Part shown: positions 38,219-49,821 of the stretch, in pieces | Layout of the letters: each line of letters starts with the position of its first letter | Numbering within the stretch: position 1 is the stretch's first letter | Origin: Paraburkholderia tropica | GTDB lineage: Bacteria; Pseudomonadota; Gammaproteobacteria; Burkholderiales; Burkholderiaceae | Reading direction: 5' to 3' | Assembly (NCBI RefSeq): GCF_900109265.1 | Contig: NZ_FNZM01000008.1 | Coordinates: 1 to 64,000, forward strand | DNA: 64,000 nucleotides | Program-made: the position numbers and the translations under genes | Notes under the pieces: generated by a model | Seen by the model: the letters and a program-made list of their open reading frames with translations, nothing else | Told to the model about the DNA's origin: nothing | The model's database searches: none

Positions 38219-39055
38219 TCAGCGGAACCTGTTCTTCCATTCGCGCATCAGCGTGAATGCGGCCAGCCGGTCGGGCACCGTTTCATGCAGCGCCTCGGCA
38301 AGCGTGGCCTGCACGGCGGGATCGTCGGCGCGCAGGAAAGGATTCACCGCGCGCTCGTGGGCGATCGTGGTCGGCAAGGTCGGCACACCGCGTTCGCGCA
38401 GCGACGAAGCCTTCGCGCTCCAGTCGTGCAGCGCGGCGTTGTCCGGATCGCAGGCGAGCGCGAAACGAATGTTAGAAAGCGTGTATTCGTGGGCGCAATG
38501 AACCTGTGTGTCGCCGGGCAACGCGGCAAACGAATCGAGCGACGCGAGCATCTGCGCGGGCGTGCCTTCGAACAGGCGGCCGCAACCGCAGGCGAACAGC
38601 GTGTCGCCGCAAAAAAGATGAGGCACGGCGTTCAGTGAACCCGCCGCCTGAAAATAGGCGATGTGTCCGCGCGTGTGGCCCGGTACATCCATCACCTTCA
38701 GATCGAGCGCGGGCGCTTCGATGCGCACCGTGTCGCCGCCACGCATGCGCGTGACGAACGGATCGAGCGGACCGAGCGCCTCGCCGGCCGGGCCGTAGAC
38801 GGGCACGCGCTCATCCGAAAGGAGATCGGCCACTCCGCCGACGTGGTCGTTGTGGTGATGGGTGAGTAAAATAGCGCAGAGCCGCCAGCCTCGTTTCGCC
38901 ACATAATCGCGAACCGGCGCGGCGTCGCCCGGATCGACGGCGACGGCATTGCGGCCGTCCGACACGACCCAGATGTAGTTATCTTCAAAAGCCGGAACCG
39001 GCACGTATTCGAGCGCAGCGGAAGACGCGCGCGCGTGCTCAAGCGGACTCTTCAT
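38219..39055 (-). CDS. gloB: Hydroxyacylglutathione hydrolase (glyoxalase II)
   Basis: Hydrolyses S-lactoylglutathione in methylglyoxal detoxification. 278 residues. The metallo-beta-lactamase metal-binding motif is LLTHHHNDHVGG. Further ligands are in VPGHTRGHIAYF and LFCGDTLFACGCGRLFEG, with the C-terminal glutathione domain (CAHEYTLSNIRFAL, NPFLRAD). It is about 15 residues longer than usual at the N-terminus; the fold starts at LEYVPVPAFEDNYIW. Its start is only 20 bp from that of the divergent methyltransferase. Confidence 0.95.
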   Translation of the reverse strand: MKSPLEHARASSAALEYVPVPAFEDNYIWVVSDGRNAVAVDPGDAAPVRDYVAKRGWRLCAILLTHHHNDHVGGVADLLSDERVPVYGPAGEALGPLDPFVTRMRGGDTVRIEAPALDLKVMDVPGHTRGHIAYFQAAGSLNAVPHLFCGDTLFACGCGRLFEGTPAQMLASLDSFAALPGDTQVHCAHEYTLSNIRFALACDPDNAALHDWSAKASSLRERGVPTLPTTIAHERAVNPFLRADDPAVQATLAEALHETVPDRLAAFTLMREWKNRFR

Positions 39056-39075
39056 GGGGCGACGTACTCTTCGAC

Positions 39076-39951
39076 ATGTCTGACCGAACGATTATAGACT
39101 GGCCCGCCTGGACCGCTTCGCCCGCCGGAAGGTACGTGCTCGACTGGGAGCAGGAGCAACTGGACCGCATGGTGTCGAACATTTTCGGCTACCATGCGCT
39201 GCAAATCGGCCTGCCGCAACTCGACGCGCTGCGCGAGAACCGCATGTCGTGCCGCGCGCTCGTGCTCGACGGCGCGAGCGCGGCCAGCGCGCCTTACGTT
39301 GCGCCGCTCGCGCCGGGCGGCTCGCATCACGCTTCGGTTCATGCAGGGCAGAACGCCGGCCTCATCGATACGAGCGCCGCGCCGTCGCTGCATGCTCCGA
39401 CCGGGCGCAGCACGATCTGGTGCGATCATCTCGATCTGCCGTTCGAGGCGCAGAGCGTCGACCTGATCGTGATGCCGCACACGCTCGAATTCACGAGCGA
39501 CCCGCACCGCCTGCTGCGCGAAGCCGAACGCGTGCTGATGCCCGAGGGCCAGCTCGTGATCGTCGGCTTCAACTCGCTGTCGCTGTGGGGCGCGCGTCAG
39601 TCGGCGGGCAAGCTCACGGGCCGCCCTTTCCTGCCCGCGCGTCAGGACCTGATCGCCTTCACGCGTCTGAAAGACTGGATCAAGCTGCTCGGCTTCGAAC
39701 TCGAACGCGGGCGCTTCGGCTGCTATCGGCCGCCGCTTTCGACCGACAAATGGCTCGGCCGCTATGGCTTCATGGAAGCCGCGGGCGACCGCTGGTGGGC
39801 GATCTTCGGCGCGGTCTACATGATCACGGCGATCAAGCGCGTGCGCGGCATGCGCCTCGTCGGACCGCTGAAGGTCAAGAAACCGGTGCTGGCGCCGAGC
39901 CTGAAGGCCGCGGCCACCACCCCTTCCCCTACACGCAACAAGGACTCATGA
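39076..39951 (+). CDS. SAM-dependent methyltransferase, class I, substrate unknown
   Basis: A 291-residue protein conserved just upstream of rnhA in betaproteobacteria. The middle part looks like a methyltransferase type 11 core: [41 protein letters not shown]. The canonical glycine-rich loop I is not obvious, because that region holds an Ala/Ser-rich insertion (about 70-110). The C-terminal tail is Lys/Pro-rich. Its stop overlaps the rnhA start by 4 bases. Confidence 0.75.
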   Translation: MSDRTIIDWPAWTASPAGRYVLDWEQEQLDRMVSNIFGYHALQIGLPQLDALRENRMSCRALVLDGASAASAPYVAPLAPGGSHHASVHAGQNAGLIDTSAAPSLHAPTGRSTIWCDHLDLPFEAQSVDLIVMPHTLEFTSDPHRLLREAERVLMPEGQLVIVGFNSLSLWGARQSAGKLTGRPFLPARQDLIAFTRLKDWIKLLGFELERGRFGCYRPPLSTDKWLGRYGFMEAAGDRWWAIFGAVYMITAIKRVRGMRLVGPLKVKKPVLAPSLKAAATTPSPTRNKDS

Positions 39952-40397
39952 GCACACCCGACTTCGTCGAAATCTTCACGGACGGCGCCTGCAAGGGCAA
40001 CCCTGGCCCCGGCGGCTGGGGCGCGCTGCTGCGCTTCGGCGCACAGGAAAAGGAACTGTTCGGCGGCGAGGCCGGCACGACCAACAACCGCATGGAGCTG
40101 ATGGGCGTGATCGCCGCGCTCGAAGCGCTCAAGCGCCCGTGCAAGGTGATCGTGCACACCGATTCGCAATATGTGCAGAAAGGCATCAGCGAATGGATTC
40201 ACGGCTGGAAAAAGAAGAACTGGATGACCGCCGCGAAAACGCCCGTCAAGAACGACGACCTGTGGAAGCGCCTCGACGCGCTCGTCGCGCAACACGAGGT
40301 GGAGTGGCGCTGGGTCAAGGGCCACGCCGGCCATCCGGAAAACGAGCGCGCCGACGCGCTCGCGAACCGCGGCGTCGCCACGCTCACCGAACGCTGA
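39948..40397 (+). CDS. rnhA: Ribonuclease HI
   Basis: Degrades RNA in RNA-DNA hybrids. 149 residues. The catalytic carboxylates are visible in order: Asp in [18 protein letters not shown], Glu in [10 protein letters not shown], Asp in HTDSQYV, and Asp in [10 protein letters not shown]. The basic handle (WKKKNW) is present. The start at 39948 overlaps the upstream stop (ATGA). Confidence 0.97.
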   Translation: MSTPDFVEIFTDGACKGNPGPGGWGALLRFGAQEKELFGGEAGTTNNRMELMGVIAALEALKRPCKVIVHTDSQYVQKGISEWIHGWKKKNWMTAAKTPVKNDDLWKRLDALVAQHEVEWRWVKGHAGHPENERADALANRGVATLTER

Positions 40398-40465
40398 GCC
40401 TTTAAAACGCGGCGCGTCCTGTCCGCCGACACGCGCGCCGCCCACGCAATCCTGTTTCAAACGCC

Positions 40466-41209
40466 ATGCGCCAGATCATTCTCGATACCGAAACCACCGG
40501 CCTCAACGCCCGCACGGGCGACCGCATCATCGAAATCGGCTGCGTCGAGCTCGTGAACCGCCGGCTCACGGGCAACAACCTGCACTTCTACATCAACCCG
40601 GAACGCGACAGCGACCCGGGCGCGCTCGCGGTGCACGGCCTGACCACCGAATTCCTCTCCGACAAGCCGAAATTCGCCGAAGTCGCGAACGAGATTCTCG
40701 ACTTCATTCGCGGCGCGGAACTGATCATTCACAACGCGCCGTTCGACATCGGCTTTCTCGATGCCGAGCTTGCGATGGTCGGCCAGCCGCCGCTCAAGCA
40801 GCATTGCGGCGAGGTGATCGACACGCTGGTGCAGGCCAAGCAGATCTTCCCGGGCAAACGCAATTCGCTCGATGCGCTGTGCGACCGCTTCGGCATCAGC
40901 AACGCGCACCGCACGCTGCACGGCGCACTGCTCGACTCGGAACTGCTCGCCGAAGTCTATCTGGCGATGACGCGCGGCCAGGAAAGCCTCGTGATCGACA
41001 TGTCGAGCGCGCACGACGCGAACGATGCCGGCGCCGCGCCGCGCGTGCGCTTCGAGACGCTCGCGCTGCCCGTGATCGCCGCGAGCGCCGACGAGATCAG
41101 CGAGCACGACGCCCTGCTCGACGGCCTCGACAAGGCGCTCAAAGGCACCTCGGTCTGGCGCACACAGCCCGTCGTCGAAGAAAATTCGGGTACTGTGCAA
41201 AATACTTAA
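40466..41209 (+). CDS. dnaQ: DNA polymerase III epsilon subunit (proofreading exonuclease)
   Basis: A 247-residue 3'-5' exonuclease of the replicase. DEDDh motifs: Exo I (ILDTETTGLNA), Exo II (HNAPFDIGFLD), Exo III (HGALLDSELLAEVYL). A flexible C-terminal part that binds the alpha subunit follows. It lies 68 bp after rnhA; the rnhA-dnaQ order is common in proteobacteria. Confidence 0.96.
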   Translation: MRQIILDTETTGLNARTGDRIIEIGCVELVNRRLTGNNLHFYINPERDSDPGALAVHGLTTEFLSDKPKFAEVANEILDFIRGAELIIHNAPFDIGFLDAELAMVGQPPLKQHCGEVIDTLVQAKQIFPGKRNSLDALCDRFGISNAHRTLHGALLDSELLAEVYLAMTRGQESLVIDMSSAHDANDAGAAPRVRFETLALPVIAASADEISEHDALLDGLDKALKGTSVWRTQPVVEENSGTVQNT

Positions 41210-41217
41210 AAAAGGGC

Positions 41218-41246
41218 TTTACAAGACTGAAAATGCCCGGCATAAT
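41218..41246 (+). promoter_or_regulatory. Sigma-70 promoter of tRNA-Val
   Basis: TTTACA (41218), a 17-bp spacer and CATAAT (41241), 13 bp before the tRNA. Confidence 0.75.
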
Positions 41247-41258
41247 TTGAATCTCTTC

Positions 41259-41333
41259 GGGTGGTTAGCTCAGCGGTAGAGCACTGCCTTCACACGGCAG
41301 GGGTCACTGGTTCGATCCCAGTACTACCCACCA
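41259..41333 (+). tRNA. tRNA-Val(CAC)
   Basis: The cloverleaf closes fully: acceptor GGGTGGT/ACTACCC, anticodon stem CTGCC/GGCAG with loop TTCACAC (anticodon CAC), T-loop TTCGATC and an encoded CCA. Confidence 0.93.
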
Positions 41334-41368
41334 GGATTCTGGTGTTGGTAAAGACAAGCACCGAAGAT

Positions 41369-41403
41369 AAAAAGCCCCGTTGCGCAAGCAACGGGGCTTT
41401 TTT
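41369..41403. terminator. Terminator after tRNA-Val
   Basis: A5, GCCCCGTTGC, GCAA loop, GCAACGGGGC, T6. It is also positioned to stop the convergent DUF2214 gene. Confidence 0.9.
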
Positions 41404-41469
41404 CATTTGCGGCCATTGGTTCGGATTGCTGATGAATGGCGTCCGGGGCACTTCCGCGCGGGCGTCCCG

Positions 41470-41946
41470 TTACGACGCGCCGTCCGCGCCCATTCCCGCC
41501 AGCCCGATACCGCGCGCCATGCCGGTCGCGGCAAACACCATCACCACGAGCAACAGCGTCTGCCACCTGCCGATGCGTGCGTATTTCGGCGCGTGCGTGA
41601 GATCGGGCACGTCGCCGTTTTTGACGGCGTTGCGCCAGCGCAGGAGCGCCATCATCGGAGCGATTTCGAGCAGAAGGATCAGCACGAGCGCGCCCATCTT
41701 CACGTGAAAGAGCGGTTCGTGCAGGTAGTAGTCCGCGCCCTTCTCGAAGCCGCCGAACGCACGCATCGCGCCCGTGACGATCAGCACCAGCGCCGAGCCG
41801 CCCCAGCCGTTATCGGCGCTGAAGATGGCGGGCAGCCCTTCTGTCGAGGTGCAGCGGCGCAGACCGCGCGAGCGCCGCACGATCGAGGCGAGCGCGAAAC
41901 CGAAGGCCAGCAGATGAATGGCGGCAAGCAACCAGCGGACTAGCAT
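41470..41946 (-). CDS. DUF2214-family membrane protein
   Basis: 158 residues with four hydrophobic helices: VRWLLAAIHLLAFGFALAS, a region near GGSALVLIVTGAMRAF, MGALVLILLLEIAPMMAL and TLLLVVMVFAATGMARGIG. Conserved His and aromatic residues (HLLAFG, YYLHEPLFHVK) fit DUF2214. The start at 41946 has GGAG 6 nt before it; longer upstream frames are less likely. The function is unknown. Confidence 0.75.
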   Translation of the reverse strand: MLVRWLLAAIHLLAFGFALASIVRRSRGLRRCTSTEGLPAIFSADNGWGGSALVLIVTGAMRAFGGFEKGADYYLHEPLFHVKMGALVLILLLEIAPMMALLRWRNAVKNGDVPDLTHAPKYARIGRWQTLLLVVMVFAATGMARGIGLAGMGADGAS

Positions 41947-42110
41947 GGCGACTCCTTCGAAGCGGCGATGGATCGGCAAGCTGGGGCGGAGCGCGCTCCG
42001 CGGTGACGGCGGAAATCGTAAAGACGATCGAAGCAGAGACAAGCAGAAGGAATAGCAGAAACGCGAGAAACCAGGCGGCAACCCGCGACGCGGCGAACCG
42101 CGCTCGCGCA

Positions 42111-43115
42111 TCAAGCCTGTTTCAGCGCGGCATCCAGCGCGCGGGCGGCCACGCGGTCGCCCTCGGTCATAAGACGGATGCGGAACACGGTCTGACGGTT
42201 GTGCCCCGCCGCGGCCGGCGAGTCCCACATCAATGCGATTTTCGGACGGCGGTCGTGCGACGACGCAGCCGTCTGAACCGGCGCGATCAGCGCGATCTGC
42301 GTACTTGGCGTGGGTGCCGTGGCCGGTGCAGCCGGAACCACGGGCGCAGCCGACTCAGCCGACTCAGCCGACTCAGCCGACTCAGCCGACGCCGCCAGCG
42401 TGGTCTCGGCATCGAGCGGTGCGTGCGCCGGTATCACCGGCTCGCCGACCGGTTCGCTGACCGGCGCGGCGCCCACGCCGCCCGGCTCACCCGCCCGCCC
42501 AGGATTCGATCCATCCCGCACCCGCGCGCCGCCGGGCCAGCGCACCGACAACTCGCGCGCGTCATACTGGCCGAGCTTGCGGCTTTCGAGCCAGACCACC
42601 GTCGTGCGCGTCGCGACATCGATCGAGACCGCATAGCGTCCGATCGCAAAACGCCGCGCCGCGAAGTTCGACCGCCACAGCGCCCGCGGACGGCAGATCC
42701 ACACAACGGCCGCGTACAGCGCGGGCAGCACCACGAGCCAGCCGTTGGTCTCGGCGGCGGCGTGCACGGCGCGACGCCAGCCCGCCATCCAGACGAAGGC
42801 GCCGATCGACCAGAGCGCGAACAGACAACCGAAAACGCCGAAGAAGCGCAGCGCCTGACGCAGCCATTGCGGCAGCGGATGGAACGGACGCTCCACGCGC
42901 GCCTTCGCGCCCGGCAACACGATCAGCAGAAACAGGAAGACGAGATTCAGACACGCGACCGGCGACGAGGCCATTCCCTCGAGCGCCGCGATGAAATTCA
43001 TCTGCGCCATCGAATGGAGCCAGCGCGCAAGGATCACGAGACCGATCGCGCGCAACGCGAACATCGTGCCGGCACCGGGAACGGTGACGGCGCGCGTCGG
43101 TCGGGTTCTTGCCAA
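42111..43115 (-). CDS. Membrane protein of unknown function with repeat-containing linker
   Basis: 334 residues from a TTG start at 43115 that has AGGAGA 8 nt upstream; the first ATG is 17 codons further in. Three or four membrane helices lie in the first 140 residues (FRAIGLVILARWL-like start, ACLNLVFLFLLIVLP, FGVFGCLFALWSIGAFVWMAG, WLVVLPALYAAVVWICRP). After a cytoplasmic region with IALMWDSPAAAGHN near the C-terminus, the linker contains a 9-bp tandem repeat coding for Glu-Ser-Ala. I do not recognise the family. Confidence 0.6.
   Translation of the reverse strand: MARTRPTRAVTVPGAGTMFALRAIGLVILARWLHSMAQMNFIAALEGMASSPVACLNLVFLFLLIVLPGAKARVERPFHPLPQWLRQALRFFGVFGCLFALWSIGAFVWMAGWRRAVHAAAETNGWLVVLPALYAAVVWICRPRALWRSNFAARRFAIGRYAVSIDVATRTTVVWLESRKLGQYDARELSVRWPGGARVRDGSNPGRAGEPGGVGAAPVSEPVGEPVIPAHAPLDAETTLAASAESAESAESAESAAPVVPAAPATAPTPSTQIALIAPVQTAASSHDRRPKIALMWDSPAAAGHNRQTVFRIRLMTEGDRVAARALDAALKQA
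42348..42391. repeat. 9-bp tandem repeat (about 4.9 copies)
   Basis: CAGCCGACT units start at 42348, 42357, 42366, 42375 and 42384 (the last lacks its final base). They are identical and in frame, giving a Ser-Ala-Glu repeat on the minus strand. Confidence 0.92.
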
Positions 43116-43243
43116 GGCACTTCTCCTGATGTCGCTGTCGTAAAAAAGGGCCGCCAATTTCGCGGAACGGCCATTATAGGGACATTGCCGCCGCCCCTCA
43201 CGCTCGCAGCCGGTGAGAACCGTTACGTGCGGCGTAAATGTAA

Positions 43244-43274
43244 CAACGCCCCAGTGCAAGGCACTGAGGCGTTG
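43244..43274 (-). terminator. Hairpin after the glycosyltransferase gene
   Basis: CAACGCC plus CAGTGC pairs with GCACTG plus GGCGTTG with one internal mismatch. The U-run is weak. Confidence 0.6.
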
Positions 43275-43318
43275 TGAAAACTCGCGCGAGCCGTCAGACG
43301 ACGGCCCGAACCGCGCGC

Positions 43319-44383
43319 TTAGCTGGCGTTGACTTCGCGCAGCACGGTGCGGCGCTTCTGGCGCAGCATTTCTTCGTACACGGCGACGTAGTTCTTCGCC
43401 ATAACCTTCGACGAGAAACGCGATTCGAACGCGCCGCGCACCTTCTCGCGCGACAGCGTGGACAGGCGCTTGACCGCCGCGACCGCACTGATTTCGTCTT
43501 CGACGACGAAACCCGACACGCCGTTGTCGATGACTTCCGGCACCGAACCGCGCTTGAACGCGATGACCGGCGTGCCGCAAGCCATGGCTTCGATCATGAC
43601 CAGACCGAAGGGCTCCGGCCAGTCGATCGGGAACACCAGCGCGTGCGCGTTGCCGAGGAATTCACGCTTTTCGTGCTCGCCGATTTCGCCGATGTACTCG
43701 ACGTGCGACTGCGCCATCAGCGGCTTGATGACTTCTTCATAGTAGGCGCGGTCGGCCTTGTCGATCTTGGCGGCGACCTTGAGCTTCATGCCGGCCTGAC
43801 CGGCGATGCGGATCGCCTTGTCGAGACCCTTCTCCGGCGAAACGCGGCCGAGGAAGGCGAGATAGCCCGGTTCGACGTTTTCGATCGGACGCAGCACGTC
43901 TTCCGGCAGGCCGTGGTAGACGGTCTGTTGCCAGTTGGCTTGCTGCAGCGGCAGGCGCTGGTTGTCCGAGATCGAGACGACCGGCACGTCGCTGAACGCG
44001 TTGAAGATCGGTTGCAGTTCCGGCAGGTCCAGGCGGCCGTGCATCGTCGTGACGAAAGGCACTTCCTGACGCTGGAACAGCGAGAACGGGTAGTAGTCGA
44101 TGTGGAAATGCAGCACGTCGAATTCATGCGCGCGGCGGCGCACTTCTTCGAGCAGCAGCATGTGTGGAGCCATCACGTCGCGAATCGTCGGGTCGAGGCG
44201 CAGCGCCTGCGGCCAGAAAGCTTCGAGCTTCGCCGAGGTAATCGAATCGCCGCTCGCGAACAGCGTAACATCGTGACCCTGTTCGACCAGCGCTTCGGTC
44301 AGGTAGGAGACCACCCGTTCCGTGCCGCCGTACAGCTTGGGAGGAACCGCCTCGTGCAACGGAGCGATTTGAGCGATTCGCAT
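43319..44383 (-). CDS. GT4-family glycosyltransferase
   Basis: 354 residues. The N-terminal domain begins MRIAQIAPLHEAVPPKLYGGTERVV, the donor-sugar domain follows GRVSPEKGLDKAIRIA, and the catalytic E-X7-E motif is EPFGLVMIEAMACGTPVIAF. The start at 44383 has AAGGAG upstream. Acceptor and sugar are unknown. The nearby ABC exporter and otsBA suggest, weakly, a surface-glycan or stress role. Confidence 0.85.
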   Translation of the reverse strand: MRIAQIAPLHEAVPPKLYGGTERVVSYLTEALVEQGHDVTLFASGDSITSAKLEAFWPQALRLDPTIRDVMAPHMLLLEEVRRRAHEFDVLHFHIDYYPFSLFQRQEVPFVTTMHGRLDLPELQPIFNAFSDVPVVSISDNQRLPLQQANWQQTVYHGLPEDVLRPIENVEPGYLAFLGRVSPEKGLDKAIRIAGQAGMKLKVAAKIDKADRAYYEEVIKPLMAQSHVEYIGEIGEHEKREFLGNAHALVFPIDWPEPFGLVMIEAMACGTPVIAFKRGSVPEVIDNGVSGFVVEDEISAVAAVKRLSTLSREKVRGAFESRFSSKVMAKNYVAVYEEMLRQKRRTVLREVNAS

Positions 44384-44594
44384 AGTGGTGAACTCCTTCC
44401 TCGTAATAAATCGGGCAAAGTACTGCAAGTTTGACAATCGACCTCGCGAGCCGCGGCGTGTTTGCCGCTCGCCCTGCCAGGCGTTCCGTACCGCTAACCG
44501 CGCCGGATGCCCGGCACACAGACCGACGCAGTTGTCTCGTGACGGATCGTCACGCGCGGCGGCTCAGGCGGTAAACGCGCAGGGGTCGCTGTCG

Positions 44595-44613
44595 TTGACA
44601 CAAAAGCTGTCAA
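44595..44613. repeat. Inverted repeat TTGACA-n7-TGTCAA
   Basis: Perfect 6-bp arms 7 nt apart. It may be an operator, or the TTGACA may be a -35 box. Confidence 0.4.
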
Positions 44614-44874
44614 TTTCCCTACGCCGTTCGAGTCGGCATTATCGGGGTTTGCACCCATAGCCGGCTAGAACATTTCAAAGTCTTTACGTTGTTACAAACT
44701 GGAAACACTCCGCAACCCCCTGTTTTTAAAGACAGTTATAGATTAGGGGAGCGCTTCCGGCCGGCGCGTGGCGCTGGCAACCGGAACCGGGCCGTCACAC
44801 GCCGTCTGGCGCGTGACGCATGCGACATCTTACGAATCGCACGCGTGAATCCTGGTCCACTGTGGGACACTGGC

Positions 44875-44929
44875 GCAGACCGTTCGCGAACCGTTCGCGC
44901 GATGTTCACAAACTGTTTGCAGACTGTTC
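44875..44929. repeat. Array of five 11-bp direct repeats
   Basis: Units GCAGACCGTTC, GCGAACCGTTC, GCGCGATGTTC, ACAAACTGTTT and GCAGACTGTTC follow without gaps. Each ends GTTC or GTTT. The one-helical-turn spacing resembles OmpR/PhoB-type regulator sites. Confidence 0.7.
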
Positions 44930-45112
44930 GGATAACGCGATGCGACAGCGCATCGAAGAATGCCGAACGCAATCCATAATTGTATCTCTAAAAAGGCCGG
45001 GAAAACCTGCTGAACCTTGGCCACGACACCTTGCAGGAAGGCACACCGGTTGCCGCGTAGTCGCGATAAGATGCGCGCGCATCAGGCACGGGGCATGCGC
45101 CCCGCGTAATGG

Positions 45113-47050
<1,938 letters not shown>

Positions 47051-47098
47051 GTTGCTTGCAAACGTCATTCGCGTCTATCGCTCGCGAAATTCAGACGC

Positions 47099-47131
47099 AA
47101 AAAAAGCCGCTTCGAAAGAAGCGGCTTTTTT
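47099..47131. terminator. Bidirectional terminator between ABC exporter and otsA
   Basis: A7, GCCGCTTC, GAAA loop, GAAGCGGC, T6. It is almost the same stem as at 16219-16251. Confidence 0.9.
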
Positions 47132-47189
47132 CTTTGGCGGGTGCGTTACCGCGAACGTAGCGCCCTCGCCCGCACCACGCGCCGGACGC

Positions 47190-48590
47190 TCAGGCGACCG
47201 AGCGTTTGGGCACGTCCGTGAGATCGCGCATGAAGCGGTCGCGCCAGACCGAGACGTTGTTCTCGCGCAGTTGCACCATCATGTCGTTGTAGCGCGCGAG
47301 GCGCTCGGCGAGCGGCATCGCCAGCGCCTTGCCGAGCGCGTCAGCCATGCCGTCGATGTCGAGCGGATTCACGATCAGCGCGCCGCCCAGCTCCTGCGCC
47401 GCGCCCGCGAATCGCGACAGCACCAGCACGCCCGGATTTTCGGGATCCTGCGCGGACACGTATTCCTTCGCCACGAGGTTCATGCCGTCGCGCAGCGGCG
47501 TGACGTAGCCCACGTGCGAGGCGCGGAACAGCGCGGCTAGCACGGCGCGTTCGTATTGACGATGGATGTACCAGATCGGCGTCCAGTCCAGTTCGGCGAA
47601 ACGTCCGTTGATGCGGCCCGACTCCGCTTCCAGCCGCAGACGGATGTCCTGATACGCGTGCAGGTCGGCGCGCGTGGGCGGCGCGATCTGCACGAACGAG
47701 ACCTTGTTGCGCTGCGCCGGCGCGCTTTCGAGCAGCCGCTCGAAGGCTCGAAAACGCTCGACGAGCCCCTTCGAATAATCGAGACGATCGACGCTCATGA
47801 TGACCTTGCGGCCATGCAGCGCCGCCTTCAGCGTGCGCACCGGCTTGCCGCGCTCGCCGGCCTTGGCGAGTTCGGCCACTTCGTCGGGATAGACGCCGAT
47901 CGGATAGTCGTTCGCGGCCAGCGTCTTGCCGAAGGCCGTGATCTGCGTGAGACCGTCGGCGCGCTTTTCGACCGAGCCGTCCGCCTCGTTGACGATGTAA
48001 TCGCAGAACGCGCGCAGATCGGGCTTCGTCTGAAACCCGAGCAGATCGAACGAGCACAGCGCCTCGACCAGTTCGCGATGCGGCGGCACCGCCAGCAGCA
48101 CCTGCGACGCCGGAAACGGAATGTGCAGGAAGAAGCCGATGCGGTTCTTCACGCCCGCCGCGCGCAGCGCCTGCGCGAACGGGATCAGGTGATAGTCGTG
48201 GACCCAGATGACGTCGTCGTCGTGCAGCAGCGGCACGAGCTGCTGCGCGAGCCACGCATTCACGCGGCAATAGCCTTCGTAGTCGTGGCGGTCGTACTGG
48301 ACCAGATCGGCGCGATAGTGGAACGCGGGCCACAGCGTGGCGTTCGAGAAGCCGCGATAGTACTGGTCGTAGTCGCGGCGCAGCAGGCCGATGGTCGCGA
48401 ACGTGACGGGGCCGCGTTCCTCGAGCTGGATGCCCGGCTGGCCGGACGACAGCACGTCGCCGCTCCAGCCGAACCACATGCCGCCGGTTTCCTTGAGTGC
48501 GTCGTACACGCCGACCGCGAGACCGCCGGCGGCCGGGCCGCCTTCGGAAATCGGCGCGACCCGGTTCGACACGATGATCAGTCGGCTCAT
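47190..48590 (-). CDS. otsA: Trehalose-6-phosphate synthase
   Basis: GT20 glycosyltransferase joining UDP-glucose and glucose-6-phosphate. 466 residues from the ATG at 48590 ([25 protein letters not shown]). Further motifs: [18 protein letters not shown], the phosphate-binding [18 protein letters not shown], and the C-terminal [16 protein letters not shown]. The longer upstream frame overlaps otsB and is rejected. It is 85 bp downstream of otsB and probably in one operon. Trehalose protects against osmotic and desiccation stress. Confidence 0.96.
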   Translation of the reverse strand: MSRLIIVSNRVAPISEGGPAAGGLAVGVYDALKETGGMWFGWSGDVLSSGQPGIQLEERGPVTFATIGLLRRDYDQYYRGFSNATLWPAFHYRADLVQYDRHDYEGYCRVNAWLAQQLVPLLHDDDVIWVHDYHLIPFAQALRAAGVKNRIGFFLHIPFPASQVLLAVPPHRELVEALCSFDLLGFQTKPDLRAFCDYIVNEADGSVEKRADGLTQITAFGKTLAANDYPIGVYPDEVAELAKAGERGKPVRTLKAALHGRKVIMSVDRLDYSKGLVERFRAFERLLESAPAQRNKVSFVQIAPPTRADLHAYQDIRLRLEAESGRINGRFAELDWTPIWYIHRQYERAVLAALFRASHVGYVTPLRDGMNLVAKEYVSAQDPENPGVLVLSRFAGAAQELGGALIVNPLDIDGMADALGKALAMPLAERLARYNDMMVQLRENNVSVWRDRFMRDLTDVPKRSVA

Positions 48591-48675
48591 GAGATGCAGG
48601 TTCCGTGCTGGGAGTGAAACAGAAGCGCCGGACCAGCCGGCGCGTGAAGCGAAGGAGACAACGTGCGCAACGCCA

Positions 48676-49437
48676 TCAGGCGCCGCGCGCCGCAGCGACC
48701 AGTGCGGTGAGCCAGGCGAGCAGCGCGTCGACCGAGTCGACGCGCGTGCGCGCAATCGTGTCGCCGCCGCCGACCTTGATCGACAGACCGCCGAATTCGT
48801 TGACCACGGCGAAGCCCTTCTCGTCGGTCAGATCGTCGCCGGCGAACACCGGCGTGCGGCCCGCGAACGGCGGTTCGTCGAGGAACGCGCGCAGCGCGCG
48901 GCCCTTGTCGACGTCCTTGGGCTTGATTTCGTAGACCATCTTGCCGGGCTGTAGCACGTAGGCGTCGGCGAATTCGGCGGCGAGCGCCTCCGTGGCCACG
49001 CGCGCCGCGTTGCCGTGCTCCGGCGCGTTGCGGTAATGGAGCGCGAGCGCCGCGCCCTTGATCTCCAGCAGCGTGCCCGGATGCATGCGCACGACTTCCG
49101 CGAGCACCTGCTCCATGTGCAGCAGGCGCGCGTCGTGAAAACCGACGCGCTGCGTGTCGCCATTCGCGTCGCGTCGCTCGGCGCCATGCAGGCCCGCGAT
49201 CGGCAGGTCGGGCATGGCGAGAAAGTCGTCGATGCTGTCGATGCCGCGCCCGGAGACGATCGCCACCGCTCCGCTCGTCGCGCGGCGCAGTTCGGCGAGT
49301 TGCGCCAGCATGTCGGGATGCACGAGCACGCCGTCGGGCGTGGGCGCGAGTTCGACGAGCGTGCCGTCGAAATCGAAGAAAAATGCCGTCTTGTCGAACG
49401 GCAGTGCTGCGGGAAGTGCTTGCGGAATTGCGTGCAT
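48676..49437 (-). CDS. otsB: Trehalose-6-phosphate phosphatase
   Basis: HAD-superfamily phosphatase that completes trehalose synthesis. 253 residues. Motif I FFFDFDGTLVELAPTPD, motif II in AIVSGRGIDSID, motif III Lys in KPKDVDKGRAL, motif IV FAGDDLTDEKGF. It is first in the otsBA operon. The 49438-49821 region upstream has no gene and presumably carries the divergent otsBA and sco1 promoters. Confidence 0.95.
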   Translation of the reverse strand: MHAIPQALPAALPFDKTAFFFDFDGTLVELAPTPDGVLVHPDMLAQLAELRRATSGAVAIVSGRGIDSIDDFLAMPDLPIAGLHGAERRDANGDTQRVGFHDARLLHMEQVLAEVVRMHPGTLLEIKGAALALHYRNAPEHGNAARVATEALAAEFADAYVLQPGKMVYEIKPKDVDKGRALRAFLDEPPFAGRTPVFAGDDLTDEKGFAVVNEFGGLSIKVGGGDTIARTRVDSVDALLAWLTALVAAARGA

Positions 49438-49821
49438 TACGGCCTTTTCACCCCTCGGCGCGTGCGCCGGATATCGGTTCGGCAGACGCGTGCGCCTGCC
49501 TGGGAAAGTGTGCGAATCTTACCGCGACTGCCTTTAATTATCGAGAAAACGGCCCTGCGGACGCGTTTTGACACACTTTCTTGCACAAAAAGTGGCCTGG
49601 ACGCATCGCCTGGCTGGCGACGCCTGAGCGCCCGCCGATGTGGCATTTTGTCCCCGTTTCGGCAGCGGCACGCCGCCCGGACGAAGCACGCGCGGCAGCG
49701 AGGCCGCAATTTTGCTACAGTCCACCGGCATGACGCAGGGCCGACCGCTACGCCCAGCCGGGCTTCACGGTCCGTCCGCGCCGGTCGACCTCCTCAAAGC
49801 AACGCTTTCCCGAGACAGCCT

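Larger units (their letters stand above)
44438..45112. other. Intergenic region between divergent glycosyltransferase and ABC exporter
   Basis: No gene is supported in 675 bp. It holds an 11-bp tandem array at 44875-44929 and an inverted repeat TTGACA/TGTCAA at 44595-44613. Both divergent promoters must lie here. Confidence 0.5.

Noticed and set aside
49015..49821. A 5' extension of the SCO1-like gene
   Set aside because: The frame is open upstream but lies opposite otsB and in intergenic DNA. A signal peptide with lipobox starts only after about 49822.
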